A DNA stretch of 32,978 bases from Saprospiraceae bacterium. Lineage in GTDB: Bacteria; Bacteroidota; Bacteroidia; Chitinophagales; Saprospiraceae. This document shows positions 1-7,570 of the stretch, piece after piece. The translations under genes and the position numbers were made by a program. Every line of letters begins with the position of its first letter. Position 1 is the stretch's first letter. Below the pieces are notes generated by a model, which made no database searches, had not been told where the DNA came from, and saw only the letters and a program-made list of their open reading frames with translations. The DNA lies in contig JANQZX010000046.1 in the NCBI GenBank assembly GCA_030728245.1, positions 1 through 32,978 on the forward strand. The letters are read 5' to 3'.

Positions 1-491
1 ACCCAAATCAATAGGATGTAAATAGAAAGATGGATTGCCTTAAGAATATAATTAATTCACATAGGCAAAAATTGATTTATTTTAAAATGGCTAAAATTTT
101 TCCATGAATTATTCAGAATTTCATCTGTTACCTGATATTGACCATCCCAACCTGATAAATTATTCAATAATCTTCCCGAAAAAAAAATAGCAAAAAAAAT
201 AAAATGAAACCAATCAAATTTGGAAAGCTTTGCATTATCCCTCAGGATGGACCTAACATAAAGAAAAGCTAATGGACCTACCGCATAGGCTGTAGCATTA
301 ATTGGAACACGCAATACAAAGGAGATTACCTCAGCAGATTCGCTAAAAATATAAATGTAATGAGATAAAATAATGAAATTGAAAAAAAACAGAAAAAGAC
401 CCAGATAGATATTAGCAGACCTGTAACCCTTATTATAAAATATTAATATAGCCGAAAAAAAAACACCAAATCCTCCTAACATTAAAATCAT
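1..491 (-). pseudogene. AraC-type regulator, membrane N-terminal part, interrupted by in-frame TGA
   Basis: The readable part is 144 residues starting at the ATG at 491. It is strongly hydrophobic, with three or four membrane segments and a phrase (YAVGPLAFLYVRSILR) typical of the membrane-anchored N-terminal half of Bacteroidota AraC-family regulators. Those proteins normally have several more helices and end in an AraC DNA-binding domain, for a total of roughly 350 residues. Here the frame stops at a TGA at 57-59, right after FLPM. The same frame then stays open to the window edge, encoding INYILKAIHLSIYILLIW, which resembles the next membrane helix in this family. I therefore read the stop as a nonsense mutation in a longer gene rather than a natural end. 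The rest of the gene lies outside the window, so a short natural product cannot be excluded. Confidence 0.6.
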
Positions 492-714
492 AACTATCTA
501 CTATTAAACCGATAATCTTTGTAAAAATAAAAGATAATCATAAATATATCTAAAATTAATTCTAAATATATTTTCTTTCTATACGAGAAGGTGTTTCAGT
601 GAAAAATCGTTTCATAGGTTTGTGGGAGGCAAGAAATCTGTGATGTTCCTGTGCGGACAATATGATGCATGCATCGTCTTGTACATAATTTTTCGTAAAC
701 AGCATCTATTTTTC

Positions 715-760
715 AAAATAAAAACGCCCAAGGAATCCATTTACTAGGTTCCCCTGGGCG
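715..760 (-). terminator. Rho-independent terminator after the FISUMP gene
   Basis: On the minus strand the stem CGCCCA...TGGGCG, extended by a partly paired GGGGAA/TTCC section, is followed by the T-rich tract TTTTTATTTT. It lies 22 bases beyond the full-length stop of the FISUMP gene at 782. Its correct placement relative to the distal stop, not the premature one, supports the view that the gene was once full length. Confidence 0.75.
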
Positions 761-781
761 CTTTTATCAACTTCTTTAAAT

Positions 782-1657
782 TCAATCCTTGATGCAGCGA
801 ATGGAAGCACCTCTACCGAAAAGTGAATTTGAAATAGTGATAGTGGCGATGTTGTAATCCAATTTGAAATTTTTGCCATTTCCGCCAATATCGTCGGACA
901 ACCAGAAATAAGCAGAACTACGAATAGCAAAAGAAGAAGAAAATATAGCACCACCTGGCAGGGCTGAAAAGCCACTTGTATTAGTTCCAGTGTTTGTTGT
1001 CTATAAGGTTGAATTTTCTTTCAGTTGAGTACTTGGATCCGACCCTAGGATGTTGGTCAATACTGCCAAATCTCCAGTTGAAGGAACACGCCATCCTACA
1101 GGACAAATATTTTTTGTAGGATCAGAAACTCCACCACTGAGAATAATTCCACCCACTGCATACCAATTGTACAAATAGCCATAGTTAGTTGCATTTGGAT
1201 CTGTGCTTGATTCATTCCCATATATGGTATATGCTCCCGTCGCTAGAGTAAACCATGTTGAACCACTCGCATTACCAGCTGATCCTCCTGAGGCATCTAT
1301 TGGAATTGAAGTAACACTATCATTATACATGGTAGTCCTTAAATTTTTCTTTGTCCAGCATTGGTTGCCAATAACAACCGTTTCGTAGGAGTTCTCATCC
1401 ACGTCTGTAACGGTAGAGGTACCGCAGGTAAAGGATGGTGGATGTGGAGTAACCAAACACGGAACACCTGTACAATTCTCTAAAGCTGCCTTCTTCCAGC
1501 GTACCTTAATCTCATCCAGATTATAAGAAGCTTTTCGCTTAGTATCCAAATTTTCCTTTTCTTTCAATAGGTTATTAACTGGAATTTCTTCACTGGGAGT
1601 TATCTGTGAAAAACACACAAATGGAAACATCATTAAAAATAAAATTCTAGCCATCAC
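782..1657 (-). pseudogene. FISUMP-domain secreted protein with in-frame TAG at a conserved tryptophan position
   Basis: The frame starts at the ATG at 1657 with a signal peptide (residues 1-17) and contains the Fibrobacter succinogenes major paralogous (FISUMP) domain. Landmarks are YETVVIGNQCWTKKNLRTT (about residues 91-109), NYGYLYNWYAVGG, ICPVGWRVPSTGDLAVLT and QLKEN. Translation stops at TAG (1001-1003), codon 219. The same frame continues past it with TTNTGTNTSGFSALPGG, then SAYFWLSDD and GASIRCIKD, and reaches a natural TGA at 782-784. These are the normal C-terminal FISUMP motifs, so the gene was about 291 codons. In the family the stretch after LKE usually has a tryptophan before PNTGATN; TGG to TAG is the obvious mutation. 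As it stands a 218-residue product lacking the last quarter of the domain would be made. Function of FISUMP proteins is poorly known; they are surface or secreted. Confidence 0.85.
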
Positions 1658-1729
1658 TTTATGATTTTTTAAATTTGTTAATGCACAAATGTCAAATCAT
1701 TCAACTGATTCCTAAAATATTTCATCCTT

Positions 1730-1764
1730 AAATTTCTTTGATTTTAATGAAATCAAAGAAATTT
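1730..1764. repeat. AT-rich perfect inverted repeat (15-bp arms, 5-base loop)
   Basis: The arm AAATTTCTTTGATTT is followed by TAATG and then its exact reverse complement. It lies 72 bases upstream of the FISUMP start codon. It could be a terminator for something no longer recognisable, or an operator. There is no GC clamp, so a terminator role is weak. Confidence 0.6.
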
Positions 1765-2490
1765 GTTCCAAAAGGAACCCCAGATTGAGTGAAATGTGAA
1801 ATTATTGTCCTTTTTTAAAATATGAAATGGAGAAAAAAAGGGGTGAGAATACAATATAAGCTACCAACTTAAGCGTGCATTTCCTGTCTGAACTGTGATT
1901 TTTTTGATTATTTTGATTAAGAGGATAGATTAATAAAATAGAAACCTGAAGAGATGGATTACCTGACTGTGCCGGGCTATTGTTCCGACAATAGGGTAAT
2001 GCAACTGTATCATGAAAGAGGCTGTCTAAAAGCCTGGATGAATTAAAATAATAGTGCCAAATGGCGAGGCTATCTGTGAGTTTATTCGAAAGAATATATC
2101 TACGAATTAACATTACGTTTAAACCGAAGACATTCTCTGTAATCCTCAAAATCCTGTAAATCCTGATTCAAAGCCGAGTGTCAGGGGTAAATTTCAACTT
2201 TAAAACCTATCGTAAAAAAGTAGCATAAAATAAACACTATCCATAATCCGTGAAATCCTGTAATCCCTATAATCCGTGATTCAGAAATGGGATTTGTCGT
2301 TGAATATTACATTGATACCTACCGGGATGAAGACGCGAAGCATCGCGGCTCTACGGGATTGATTAATTTGTTTTCAGACATTTTAGATATTGAAGATTTA
2401 TGCCCGTAGATTTTTTTGCATCTCCTTGTAGGAACTCTTCAGGTAATTGCCAAAAGGTCAGCTTTGGCCAAGAGCTAAGCAATTTTTCAT
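1765..2490. other. Long non-coding stretch with degenerate tandem repeats
   Basis: I see no convincing gene in this stretch. The only long frame (minus strand, 1802-2149) has low-complexity, atypical composition and no recognisable domain. Between about 2137 and 2285 the sequence is built from degenerate copies of AATCCTGT/AATCCGTGA units (for example around 2140-2172 and 2240-2287), a kind of intergenic repeat often seen in Bacteroidota. A T-rich TGATTATTTTGATTAAG phrase lies near 1900-1922. Nothing points to a transposase or an RNA gene. Confidence 0.5.
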
Positions 2491-2700
2491 TTAATCGTAA
2501 TGAAATCTGCATTTTACGATTTGAATCTCGTCATCTATGACCCTGTAAATTAATCTGTGTTCATCGTCAATTCGTCTGGACCAGAAGCCAGCATAATTAA
2601 ACTTCAATGGTTCAGGTCTTCCTATTCCTTCATAGGAGCTTCGGGATATGTCCTTTAGTAACTCATTGATTCGCTTTAGTTTCTGCTTGTCATTCTTTTG
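2491..2700 (-). pseudogene. Truncated YoeB-type RNase toxin, N-terminus missing
   Basis: The 69 codons ending at TAA 2491-2493 align by eye with residues about 17-84 of YoeB: QKNDKQKLKRINELLKD, GRPEPLKFNYAGFWSRRID, EHRLIYRV and the C-terminal RFHYD. The arginine of the EHRL region and the final His-Tyr, which are catalytic in E. coli YoeB, are present. The first strand and helix (family start MKLIW...YW) are absent. There is no methionine codon anywhere in the frame. The frame is fused directly, and in phase, to the end of the antitoxin with only a TAG between them, as if about 45 bases had been deleted across the antitoxin/toxin junction. It is therefore almost certainly not made, unless the TAG is read through to give an antitoxin-toxin fusion. 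Confidence 0.85.
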
Positions 2701-2958
2701 CTAGCATTGATCTACCAGTTTTTTTACCATCTTCTTACCCGATCTCAGCGCCTCGATAGATTTATCCAATCTCTGTTGATTAATGCGGGAAGACAATTCA
2801 TGTTGCGTGGTAATAAGTGAGTTATATTCCTCCAAAGAAATAATAACAACCCCAGTGTCTTTACCCCGATTAATTATCAATGTTTCAAAATTTTGCGTAA
2901 CATTATCGAGGTAGCTCTTCATGTCTTTTCTAAATTCAGATAACGAGGTAGTCAACAT
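2701..2958 (-). CDS. yefM: YefM/Phd-family antitoxin
   Basis: This 85-residue protein has the classic Phd/YefM layout: an N-terminal DNA-binding dimer part (SEFRKDMKSYLDNV, LIINRGKDTGVVIISLEEYNSL, residues about 7-50), then a helical C-terminal toxin-binding tail (RLDKSIEALRSGKK, residues about 63-76). It would neutralise the adjacent YoeB-type RNase and autorepress the operon. The toxin gene immediately downstream is decapitated, so this is now probably an orphan antitoxin. Its last residues (DQC) before the TAG may derive from the deletion junction rather than from the original tail. An AGTACA direct repeat lies just upstream of the start. Identification as YefM-like is firm; activity is unknown. 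Confidence 0.88.
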   Translation of the reverse strand: MLTTSLSEFRKDMKSYLDNVTQNFETLIINRGKDTGVVIISLEEYNSLITTQHELSSRINQQRLDKSIEALRSGKKMVKKLVDQC

Positions 2959-2960
2959 AA

Positions 2961-2980
2961 TTGTACTTATTTATGTACTA
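2961..2980 (-). promoter_or_regulatory. Probable YefM operator (AGTACA direct repeat)
   Basis: On the minus strand two AGTACA hexamers lie 12 bases apart (TGTAC cores at 2962-2966 and 2974-2978 on the plus strand), a few bases upstream of the yefM ATG. Known YefM operators contain TGTACA cores, so autoregulation through this site is a reasonable inference. Confidence 0.5.
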
Positions 2981-3020
2981 AAATACAGACAAGGTAAGTG
3001 GAATGCAAGTAATAAAAATT

Positions 3021-3047
3021 CTAATTTCCAGGTTTCTTGGAAATTAG
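3021..3047. repeat. Inverted repeat, 10-bp arms
   Basis: CTAATTTCCA, a 7-base loop GGTTTCT, then TGGAAATTAG. It lies upstream of yefM in the gap before the M20 peptidase. There is no T-tract in either direction, so I do not call it a terminator. The rest of 2959-3481 holds only one small possible frame, listed separately. Confidence 0.5.
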
Positions 3048-3316
3048 TAACACAATACATTTATCATTGAACTACAACAAGGACGTAAAATAATTTCAAA
3101 AGATTTCAAAATAAAAACAAAGGAAAAGTACTAACAGCGTTTGAAAAAAAATTAAAAGCACTATTCTACAAAAACTTGTAAACTTCTTTTAGTCATGAGA
3201 CCTAAGGTGCATGTCCTAAAGAATTTCTAAAAAATAACATTACAGACTTAAAATATTTGTAAATTCATGTTATGAAAATACCAATACTATATTTTGATAC
3301 ACCTTCAAAGATATAA

Positions 3317-3427
3317 ATGAAAACTAAAGAAACTGTAAAAGAAAAAATTTCAAAAGAAACCCAGGGAATGTCTTTTGAAGAATTCAAAGAATACCTAAAT
3401 AAACGAATATTAAAAACGGTTAAATAA
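3317..3427 (+). CDS. Possible 36-residue protein, unknown function
   Basis: An ATG-started frame encodes a highly charged, helix-prone peptide containing QGMSFEEFKEYLNKR, a phrase of the kind seen in small Bacteroidota proteins or antitoxin-like fragments. It is preceded by the stop of another short frame (MKIPILYFDTPSKI), giving TAAATG spacing. I do not recognise the family. The length, the lack of a partner and its location in a decaying intergenic stretch make it a candidate only; it may be a remnant of a toxin-antitoxin gene. Confidence 0.25.
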   Translation: MKTKETVKEKISKETQGMSFEEFKEYLNKRILKTVK

Positions 3428-3481
3428 AAACTTGTGCCTTTGACAAGGTTCCCCATCGTGCCATACTTTTTTGCTAAAGCT

Positions 3482-5017
3482 TTATTCCATCATCATGATC
3501 GCAGATAGCTGTTTGATGCTTTCCCAAATATTGTGAATTCGCGCGTTCTCATTTTCCGAATGTTGATTATTGTCATGATTGGCAATGCAAAGGTTAACCA
3601 CTTTCGCGTTCAGGTGCTTTTCAAATAAAAACAGCGGCAAACTTCCCCCAGCCGTAGGAAACGTTAGTACTTTTTCTTTGGTTGCTCCCTGTACGGCAGC
3701 AATGATCTGTTTCGCAATGGGCAAATCCATGGGGGTTCTTTGGGCATTGTAACCTCCCCTGTCGGCCGTCACTTTTGCGATTTTGCTATATTTTGCCCGT
3801 TCCTCATCCGTTGGATTTCTATCAATGACATAAAATCCCTGAGCAACGACGTGATCTTTAACTCTCTGTATTTGTCGTAAATAATCTGTGCCCAATACTT
3901 GCCTGAGATCGAGCGTCACAGCGGCTTCCGTTGGAATAACATTACTCGCCTTTTCACCAACATCTGCACTTCGAATACCATTAATATTCAGGGAAGGATA
4001 TTGATAGGAATCAAACAGGGAAGTACCTACCTTTTCAGGCTGAGCAATACCCAGTTCTTGCTGCATTTGTTTGTCTATGGAAGGTACTTTGGCAAATGCC
4101 AGCTTTTCACTTTCGGTAAAGGGAATAGCATCTTTATAATAATCCTTAATTAGTACGCGACCTTCGTCATCTTTCATGGAGGCTAACAGCCGGACCAGCG
4201 TATGCGCCGGATTGGGGGCCCAATTGCCATAATGACCACTGTGCAGGGGTCTTTTGGGACCAAAAACGGTAATATCCATGTTTACATCACCCCGAACTCC
4301 AAAATCGATTAAAGGCAAACCCGATTGATGCACCGGGCCATCGGCAATAATCCACACATCGGAGGAAAGTAAATCTTTATGTTTATCCAAAATTTCACCC
4401 AAATGAACGGAACCAATCTCTTCCTCCCCTTCGAAAAAGAATTTGATGGAACACGAAGGTTGTAATCCACTTTTTACTATCGCATCATAAGCATGAATAA
4501 TGGCCATAACGCCAGCCTTATCATCAGAGCTACTTCGACCTGAAATCCTCCATTCTGGATTAATTGGGCTTCCAACCGCAGGAAAAGGGATAATTTCTCC
4601 CCCTTTATCGATGGGCTTCGAGAGAAATACGGGTAAAAAGGGTTTTATAGCGGGATGCCATTTTTCAGGATTAACAGGTTGCCCGTCATAATGCGCATAA
4701 AATACAATCGTTTGTTTTGCATTAGGCACTATCACTTCCCCATACACCGCTGCGGGTGTTCCTTCCGTTTTGGAGTCAAGTAATTGCGACTTAACCCCTC
4801 TTTTTGAGAGCATTTGTTGAATAAAAAGGGCATTTTTATTAATATCCTCCTTATTCAGTGCAAAATTTGGCAAGGAAAGGAAGTCAAAATATTCCTTAAG
4901 TATTTCCCGCTCATTGGCCTTACAAAAAGAGGTAATGCGATCAATCTTTGTCTGACCATTCAGGCAAAATAGATTTGTAAGGGATATGAAAGTAAGGATA
5001 CCAATTAAACGTCGCAT
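3482..5017 (-). CDS. Secreted M20-family metallopeptidase (dipeptidase-like)
   Basis: This 511-residue protein has a signal peptide (about residues 1-21, ending LNGQ), so it acts in the periplasm or outside the cell. Zinc-site motifs of family M20 appear in order: HYDGQP (109-114), SSDDKAG (164-169), FFEGEEEIGS (194-203) with the catalytic glutamates, and ADGP (225-228). The dimerisation/lid region has RPLHSGHYGN (256-265), and the last zinc ligand sits in NHDNNQHSENE near the C-terminus. The AGGSLPLF loop is also typical. The length fits M20 dipeptidases of the peptidase T2/CNDP type, which cleave dipeptides or N-terminal residues. It stands alone, divergent from the gene at 5082. Substrate cannot be fixed from sequence. 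Confidence 0.92.
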   Translation of the reverse strand: MRRLIGILTFISLTNLFCLNGQTKIDRITSFCKANEREILKEYFDFLSLPNFALNKEDINKNALFIQQMLSKRGVKSQLLDSKTEGTPAAVYGEVIVPNAKQTIVFYAHYDGQPVNPEKWHPAIKPFLPVFLSKPIDKGGEIIPFPAVGSPINPEWRISGRSSSDDKAGVMAIIHAYDAIVKSGLQPSCSIKFFFEGEEEIGSVHLGEILDKHKDLLSSDVWIIADGPVHQSGLPLIDFGVRGDVNMDITVFGPKRPLHSGHYGNWAPNPAHTLVRLLASMKDDEGRVLIKDYYKDAIPFTESEKLAFAKVPSIDKQMQQELGIAQPEKVGTSLFDSYQYPSLNINGIRSADVGEKASNVIPTEAAVTLDLRQVLGTDYLRQIQRVKDHVVAQGFYVIDRNPTDEERAKYSKIAKVTADRGGYNAQRTPMDLPIAKQIIAAVQGATKEKVLTFPTAGGSLPLFLFEKHLNAKVVNLCIANHDNNQHSENENARIHNIWESIKQLSAIMMME

Positions 5018-5043
5018 AAGTGGAAATTTAAGATTAAAAGCAT

Positions 5044-5051
5044 TATATTTG
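5044..5051 (+). promoter_or_regulatory. Candidate Bacteroidota -7 element TATATTTG
   Basis: The octamer matches the TAnnTTTG consensus of Bacteroidota housekeeping promoters and lies 30 bases upstream of the ATG at 5082. I see no clear -33 TTTG partner, so confidence is modest. Confidence 0.4.
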
Positions 5052-5081
5052 AAAAGCTTAGGTTAAAGTAAATAATATCGT

Positions 5082-5522
5082 ATGAATAACCAAAATTTAT
5101 TTATTGGAATATTCTTGTTTTTTTGCCTTCCTACGTTCATATTGGGTCAAGAGGCAGAAAAATATAAAGGAATGTGGAAAGGAGAATTAAATGATTCGGC
5201 TGAAATATTTGAATACATTTTAAACATAGATAAAGTAAAAGCGAATACGTTTACTGGAACGACCTATTCAAACGGCAAAAACTTTTATTGTGAAACGAGT
5301 ATAAAAGGAGTCATTAAAGACAATAAGATCAATATCACCGAGGAAAAAGTAATAACTACAAACTATCCGAATAAAACAGCCCTTTGCTTACTCTCTTTTT
5401 TTCTGATCATTGAGAAAACCCAACTATCGGGTAATTTCATTCCACGAAATAATTTTTCAACCTGTGGAGATGGCAGCGTTACTTTTCAAAAAATGGAAAA
5501 GAAAGTACCTATCAAAGCTTAG
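5082..5522 (+). CDS. Small secreted protein, unknown function
   Basis: A 146-residue protein with a clear signal peptide (residues 1-22, cut after ILGQ). The mature part begins KYKGMWKGELND and continues with alternating beta-strand-like segments (FEYILNIDKV, TFTGTTYSNG, IKGVIKDNKINI, LSGNFIP), as in small lipocalin-like or avidin-like barrels of the Bacteroidota in which a YxGxWxG opening is common. Three cysteines remain in the mature chain. I cannot name the family. It is followed at 37 bases by another small envelope protein in the same direction, so the two may share a transcript. Confidence 0.7.
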   Translation: MNNQNLFIGIFLFFCLPTFILGQEAEKYKGMWKGELNDSAEIFEYILNIDKVKANTFTGTTYSNGKNFYCETSIKGVIKDNKINITEEKVITTNYPNKTALCLLSFFLIIEKTQLSGNFIPRNNFSTCGDGSVTFQKMEKKVPIKA

Positions 5523-5558
5523 AAACAAAACCATTTTTAAATTCATAAATTCATTAAC

Positions 5559-5993
5559 ATGAAAGCAAAAATCTTCTCTTTATTTCTTTTAGTTTTTTCC
5601 GTCATTTCTTTAAATGCGGCGCTTCCTCCAATGAAAGTAGCAACAACAGATGCTACAATACAACTGTCAAGCGAAGACTTAATGGCTCTCACTCCGGCCA
5701 AATATCAAGAATTGACAGGGGAGAAGTTAGGTCTCAAAGGTAAACTGGCCTTGTATTTACTAAAAAAAGAGGTAAAAAAGACGGGCACCACAGAACCTAT
5801 TCAATTAGTAGAGGAATTAGCCAATAATGATGGCGGCTTTAATCTGATTGGATTTTTGGCCGGATTTTTACTCTCTATCATTGGCGTATTACTGGTCTTT
5901 TTATTAGCTTCCAACAATAAGGCTATGAAAAGATCGGCTTGGCTTGGCTTTGGTATTATGGTATTACTTGCTCTTCTTGGCATTGTTCTCTAA
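5559..5993 (+). CDS. Small inner-membrane protein with signal peptide and two C-terminal helices
   Basis: This 144-residue protein has a signal sequence (residues 1-20, ending LNAA). A charged middle part contains LSSEDLMALTPAKYQELTGEKLGLKGK (in two parts, residues about 36-62), a phrase found in many small Bacteroidota membrane proteins. Two transmembrane helices end the chain (about 96-116 and 125-143). Other proteins with this middle part carry a YqaE/Pmp3-like C-terminus; this one does not clearly match it. Its last 30 bases overlap the 3' end of the converging pseudokinase gene. Function is unknown. Confidence 0.7.
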   Translation: MKAKIFSLFLLVFSVISLNAALPPMKVATTDATIQLSSEDLMALTPAKYQELTGEKLGLKGKLALYLLKKEVKKTGTTEPIQLVEELANNDGGFNLIGFLAGFLLSIIGVLLVFLLASNNKAMKRSAWLGFGIMVLLALLGIVL

Positions 5994-7550
5994 TAAAACC
6001 AATCGAATACCAACACTACTGTAAGCAAAATAAGGCAAATCACTATCGCGCTTGGCGCTTCTTGCCATATAAGCATCAATACACCAACTTCCACCACGAA
6101 TGATCTTATAGGTTCCTTTTTCGGGACCTTTAGGATCCTTCGTTGGAGGGACATATTTTTTGGAAAACCAATCACTGCACCATTCTGCAACATTTCCATG
6201 CATGTCATACAGACCCCAGGAATTGGGTTGAAAACTACCAACGGGTAAGGTTCTTTGACGATTCTCCCCTTTTGGATAGGTATGGTAAGGACGGTCCCCA
6301 TTATAATTTACCTGATTAGTAGTTATATTATTTCCAAGATAAAAAGGGGTTGCCGTTCCCGCTCTACAAGCATATTCCCATTCTGCCTCAGTAGGTAACC
6401 GACAACCAGCCCAGGCAGCAAAATCGTTTACCTCGTTCCAGGTGACATTGATAACAGGTCGATTTCCCCTTCCCCAACCTTCATCCTCCGGTTTTATTTT
6501 TCCCGTGGCTTCACAATAAGCATCGTATTGGTCAAAGGTAATTTCATATTTACTCATCTTAAATGGACCAACTGCAATGAAGTATTGAGGCTCATCCAAT
6601 TCCCTTTGCGGTTCTGATGTTGGACTTCCCATCATAAAACTTCCCCCCGGAATATCCACAAATTCGATGGAACTTTTTAAATCCCCATTTTTCTTTACCA
6701 CCGATATATCTTCCTTACCAGCTATTTCTTTAGAAAGGTCACGTATTATTATATAAGAAACGGAAACAAAGATAAAAAGGAAAAATAAGGCAAAAATCCA
6801 TTTAAATGGCAGCTGTATCTTCTTCTTTTTATCCTCTGAAGGCACCAAGGCCATTTTCTCGTAAGTTGCAAATATCAATTTTTCAAAATCCTTGCTAAGT
6901 TCGTAAACATTCGCATATTGGATGCTCCCATCCTTATTTGTCGCCTTTTTTATTATTTGTTTAAAAATATTATTATCACGTCCGAGATAAAGATTATTTC
7001 TGGATTTTAATAAAGCGCTCAAATTCTTGAGTATCAGCCCCAGACTATGAATATTACTACTAATCGTTGGAAGGGTCCTCACATTAACCTTTTCGGTAAA
7101 CCAGGTCCATTTAATTTTTTCGTTATTTGTTATGATGAAGCACGAAAGTTGTAAATCATTTAAAACGATTCCTTGTTTATGCATATAAATAACGCTGGCC
7201 AATATTTGTCTGTAATAATCTTTTATTTCTGCAAAACTTAGCGAAGTTAGTTTCGACAAGTATTGGTCAAAAGGCTCTGCATCTTCAAAATTTTCCATTT
7301 CCAAGGCTACAAATCCGTCTTCCTCTACCAACTGAAAGACTTGAATGATATTCTTATGTCCTAAAGAAAGCCATTTATTGCCTTGTTCCACAAAAGCATT
7401 TTTAATCTCTTCCCTTTCTATTAAATCAGGATTTAATACTTTTAACCACACTTTTTGGTTAGTTATATTATTTTCCGCCTGATAAATAGACGTATAATTA
7501 TCGTCATGAAGACATTCAAACAAGGTAAAATGTGAAACTGACCTATTCAT
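5964..7550 (-). CDS. Membrane pseudokinase fused to a SUMF1/formylglycine-generating-enzyme-like domain
   Basis: This 528-residue protein has three parts. Residues 1-230 are a protein-kinase-like fold: the ATP-lysine is present (VWLKVL, K37), but the catalytic loop reads VLNDLQLSCF (H and R lost, D132 kept) and no DFG motif follows, so it is probably catalytically dead. A transmembrane helix spans about 249-270. Residues 296-518 are an FGE-sulfatase/SUMF1 domain (IPGGSFMMGSP, RPVINVTWNEV, RLPTEAEWEYACRAGT, GLYDMHGNVAEWCSDW, IIRGGSWC). True formylglycine-generating enzyme needs a cysteine pair five residues apart near GGSW; here only C490 is present, so it is likely a binding or structural member. 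Topology suggests a cytoplasmic kinase fold and periplasmic SUMF1 domain. The gene overlaps the converging upstream gene by 30 bases, and the gene at 7571 precedes it by 20 bases. Confidence 0.88.
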   Translation of the reverse strand: MNRSVSHFTLFECLHDDNYTSIYQAENNITNQKVWLKVLNPDLIEREEIKNAFVEQGNKWLSLGHKNIIQVFQLVEEDGFVALEMENFEDAEPFDQYLSKLTSLSFAEIKDYYRQILASVIYMHKQGIVLNDLQLSCFIITNNEKIKWTWFTEKVNVRTLPTISSNIHSLGLILKNLSALLKSRNNLYLGRDNNIFKQIIKKATNKDGSIQYANVYELSKDFEKLIFATYEKMALVPSEDKKKKIQLPFKWIFALFFLFIFVSVSYIIIRDLSKEIAGKEDISVVKKNGDLKSSIEFVDIPGGSFMMGSPTSEPQRELDEPQYFIAVGPFKMSKYEITFDQYDAYCEATGKIKPEDEGWGRGNRPVINVTWNEVNDFAAWAGCRLPTEAEWEYACRAGTATPFYLGNNITTNQVNYNGDRPYHTYPKGENRQRTLPVGSFQPNSWGLYDMHGNVAEWCSDWFSKKYVPPTKDPKGPEKGTYKIIRGGSWCIDAYMARSAKRDSDLPYFAYSSVGIRLVLLENNAKKSK

Positions 7551-7570
7551 AGCCTTTTAAAAAGATAAAG

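Noticed and set aside
562-705. Minus-strand 47-codon frame containing the GATGCATGCATC palindrome
   Set aside because: Short, no recognised motif, lies beyond the FISUMP terminator; the palindrome looks like part of a dispersed intergenic repeat.
1802-2149. Minus-strand 115-codon frame
   Set aside because: Low-complexity, no recognisable motif, covers degenerate intergenic repeats and a T-rich phrase; no partner gene.
3265-3456. Minus-strand 63-codon frame
   Set aside because: Hydrophobic by AT-richness only; overlaps the more plausible small plus-strand frame at 3317.
5990-6301. 103-codon minus-strand frame inside the pseudokinase-SUMF1 gene
   Set aside because: It is an alternative frame of a well-supported domain-coding region.
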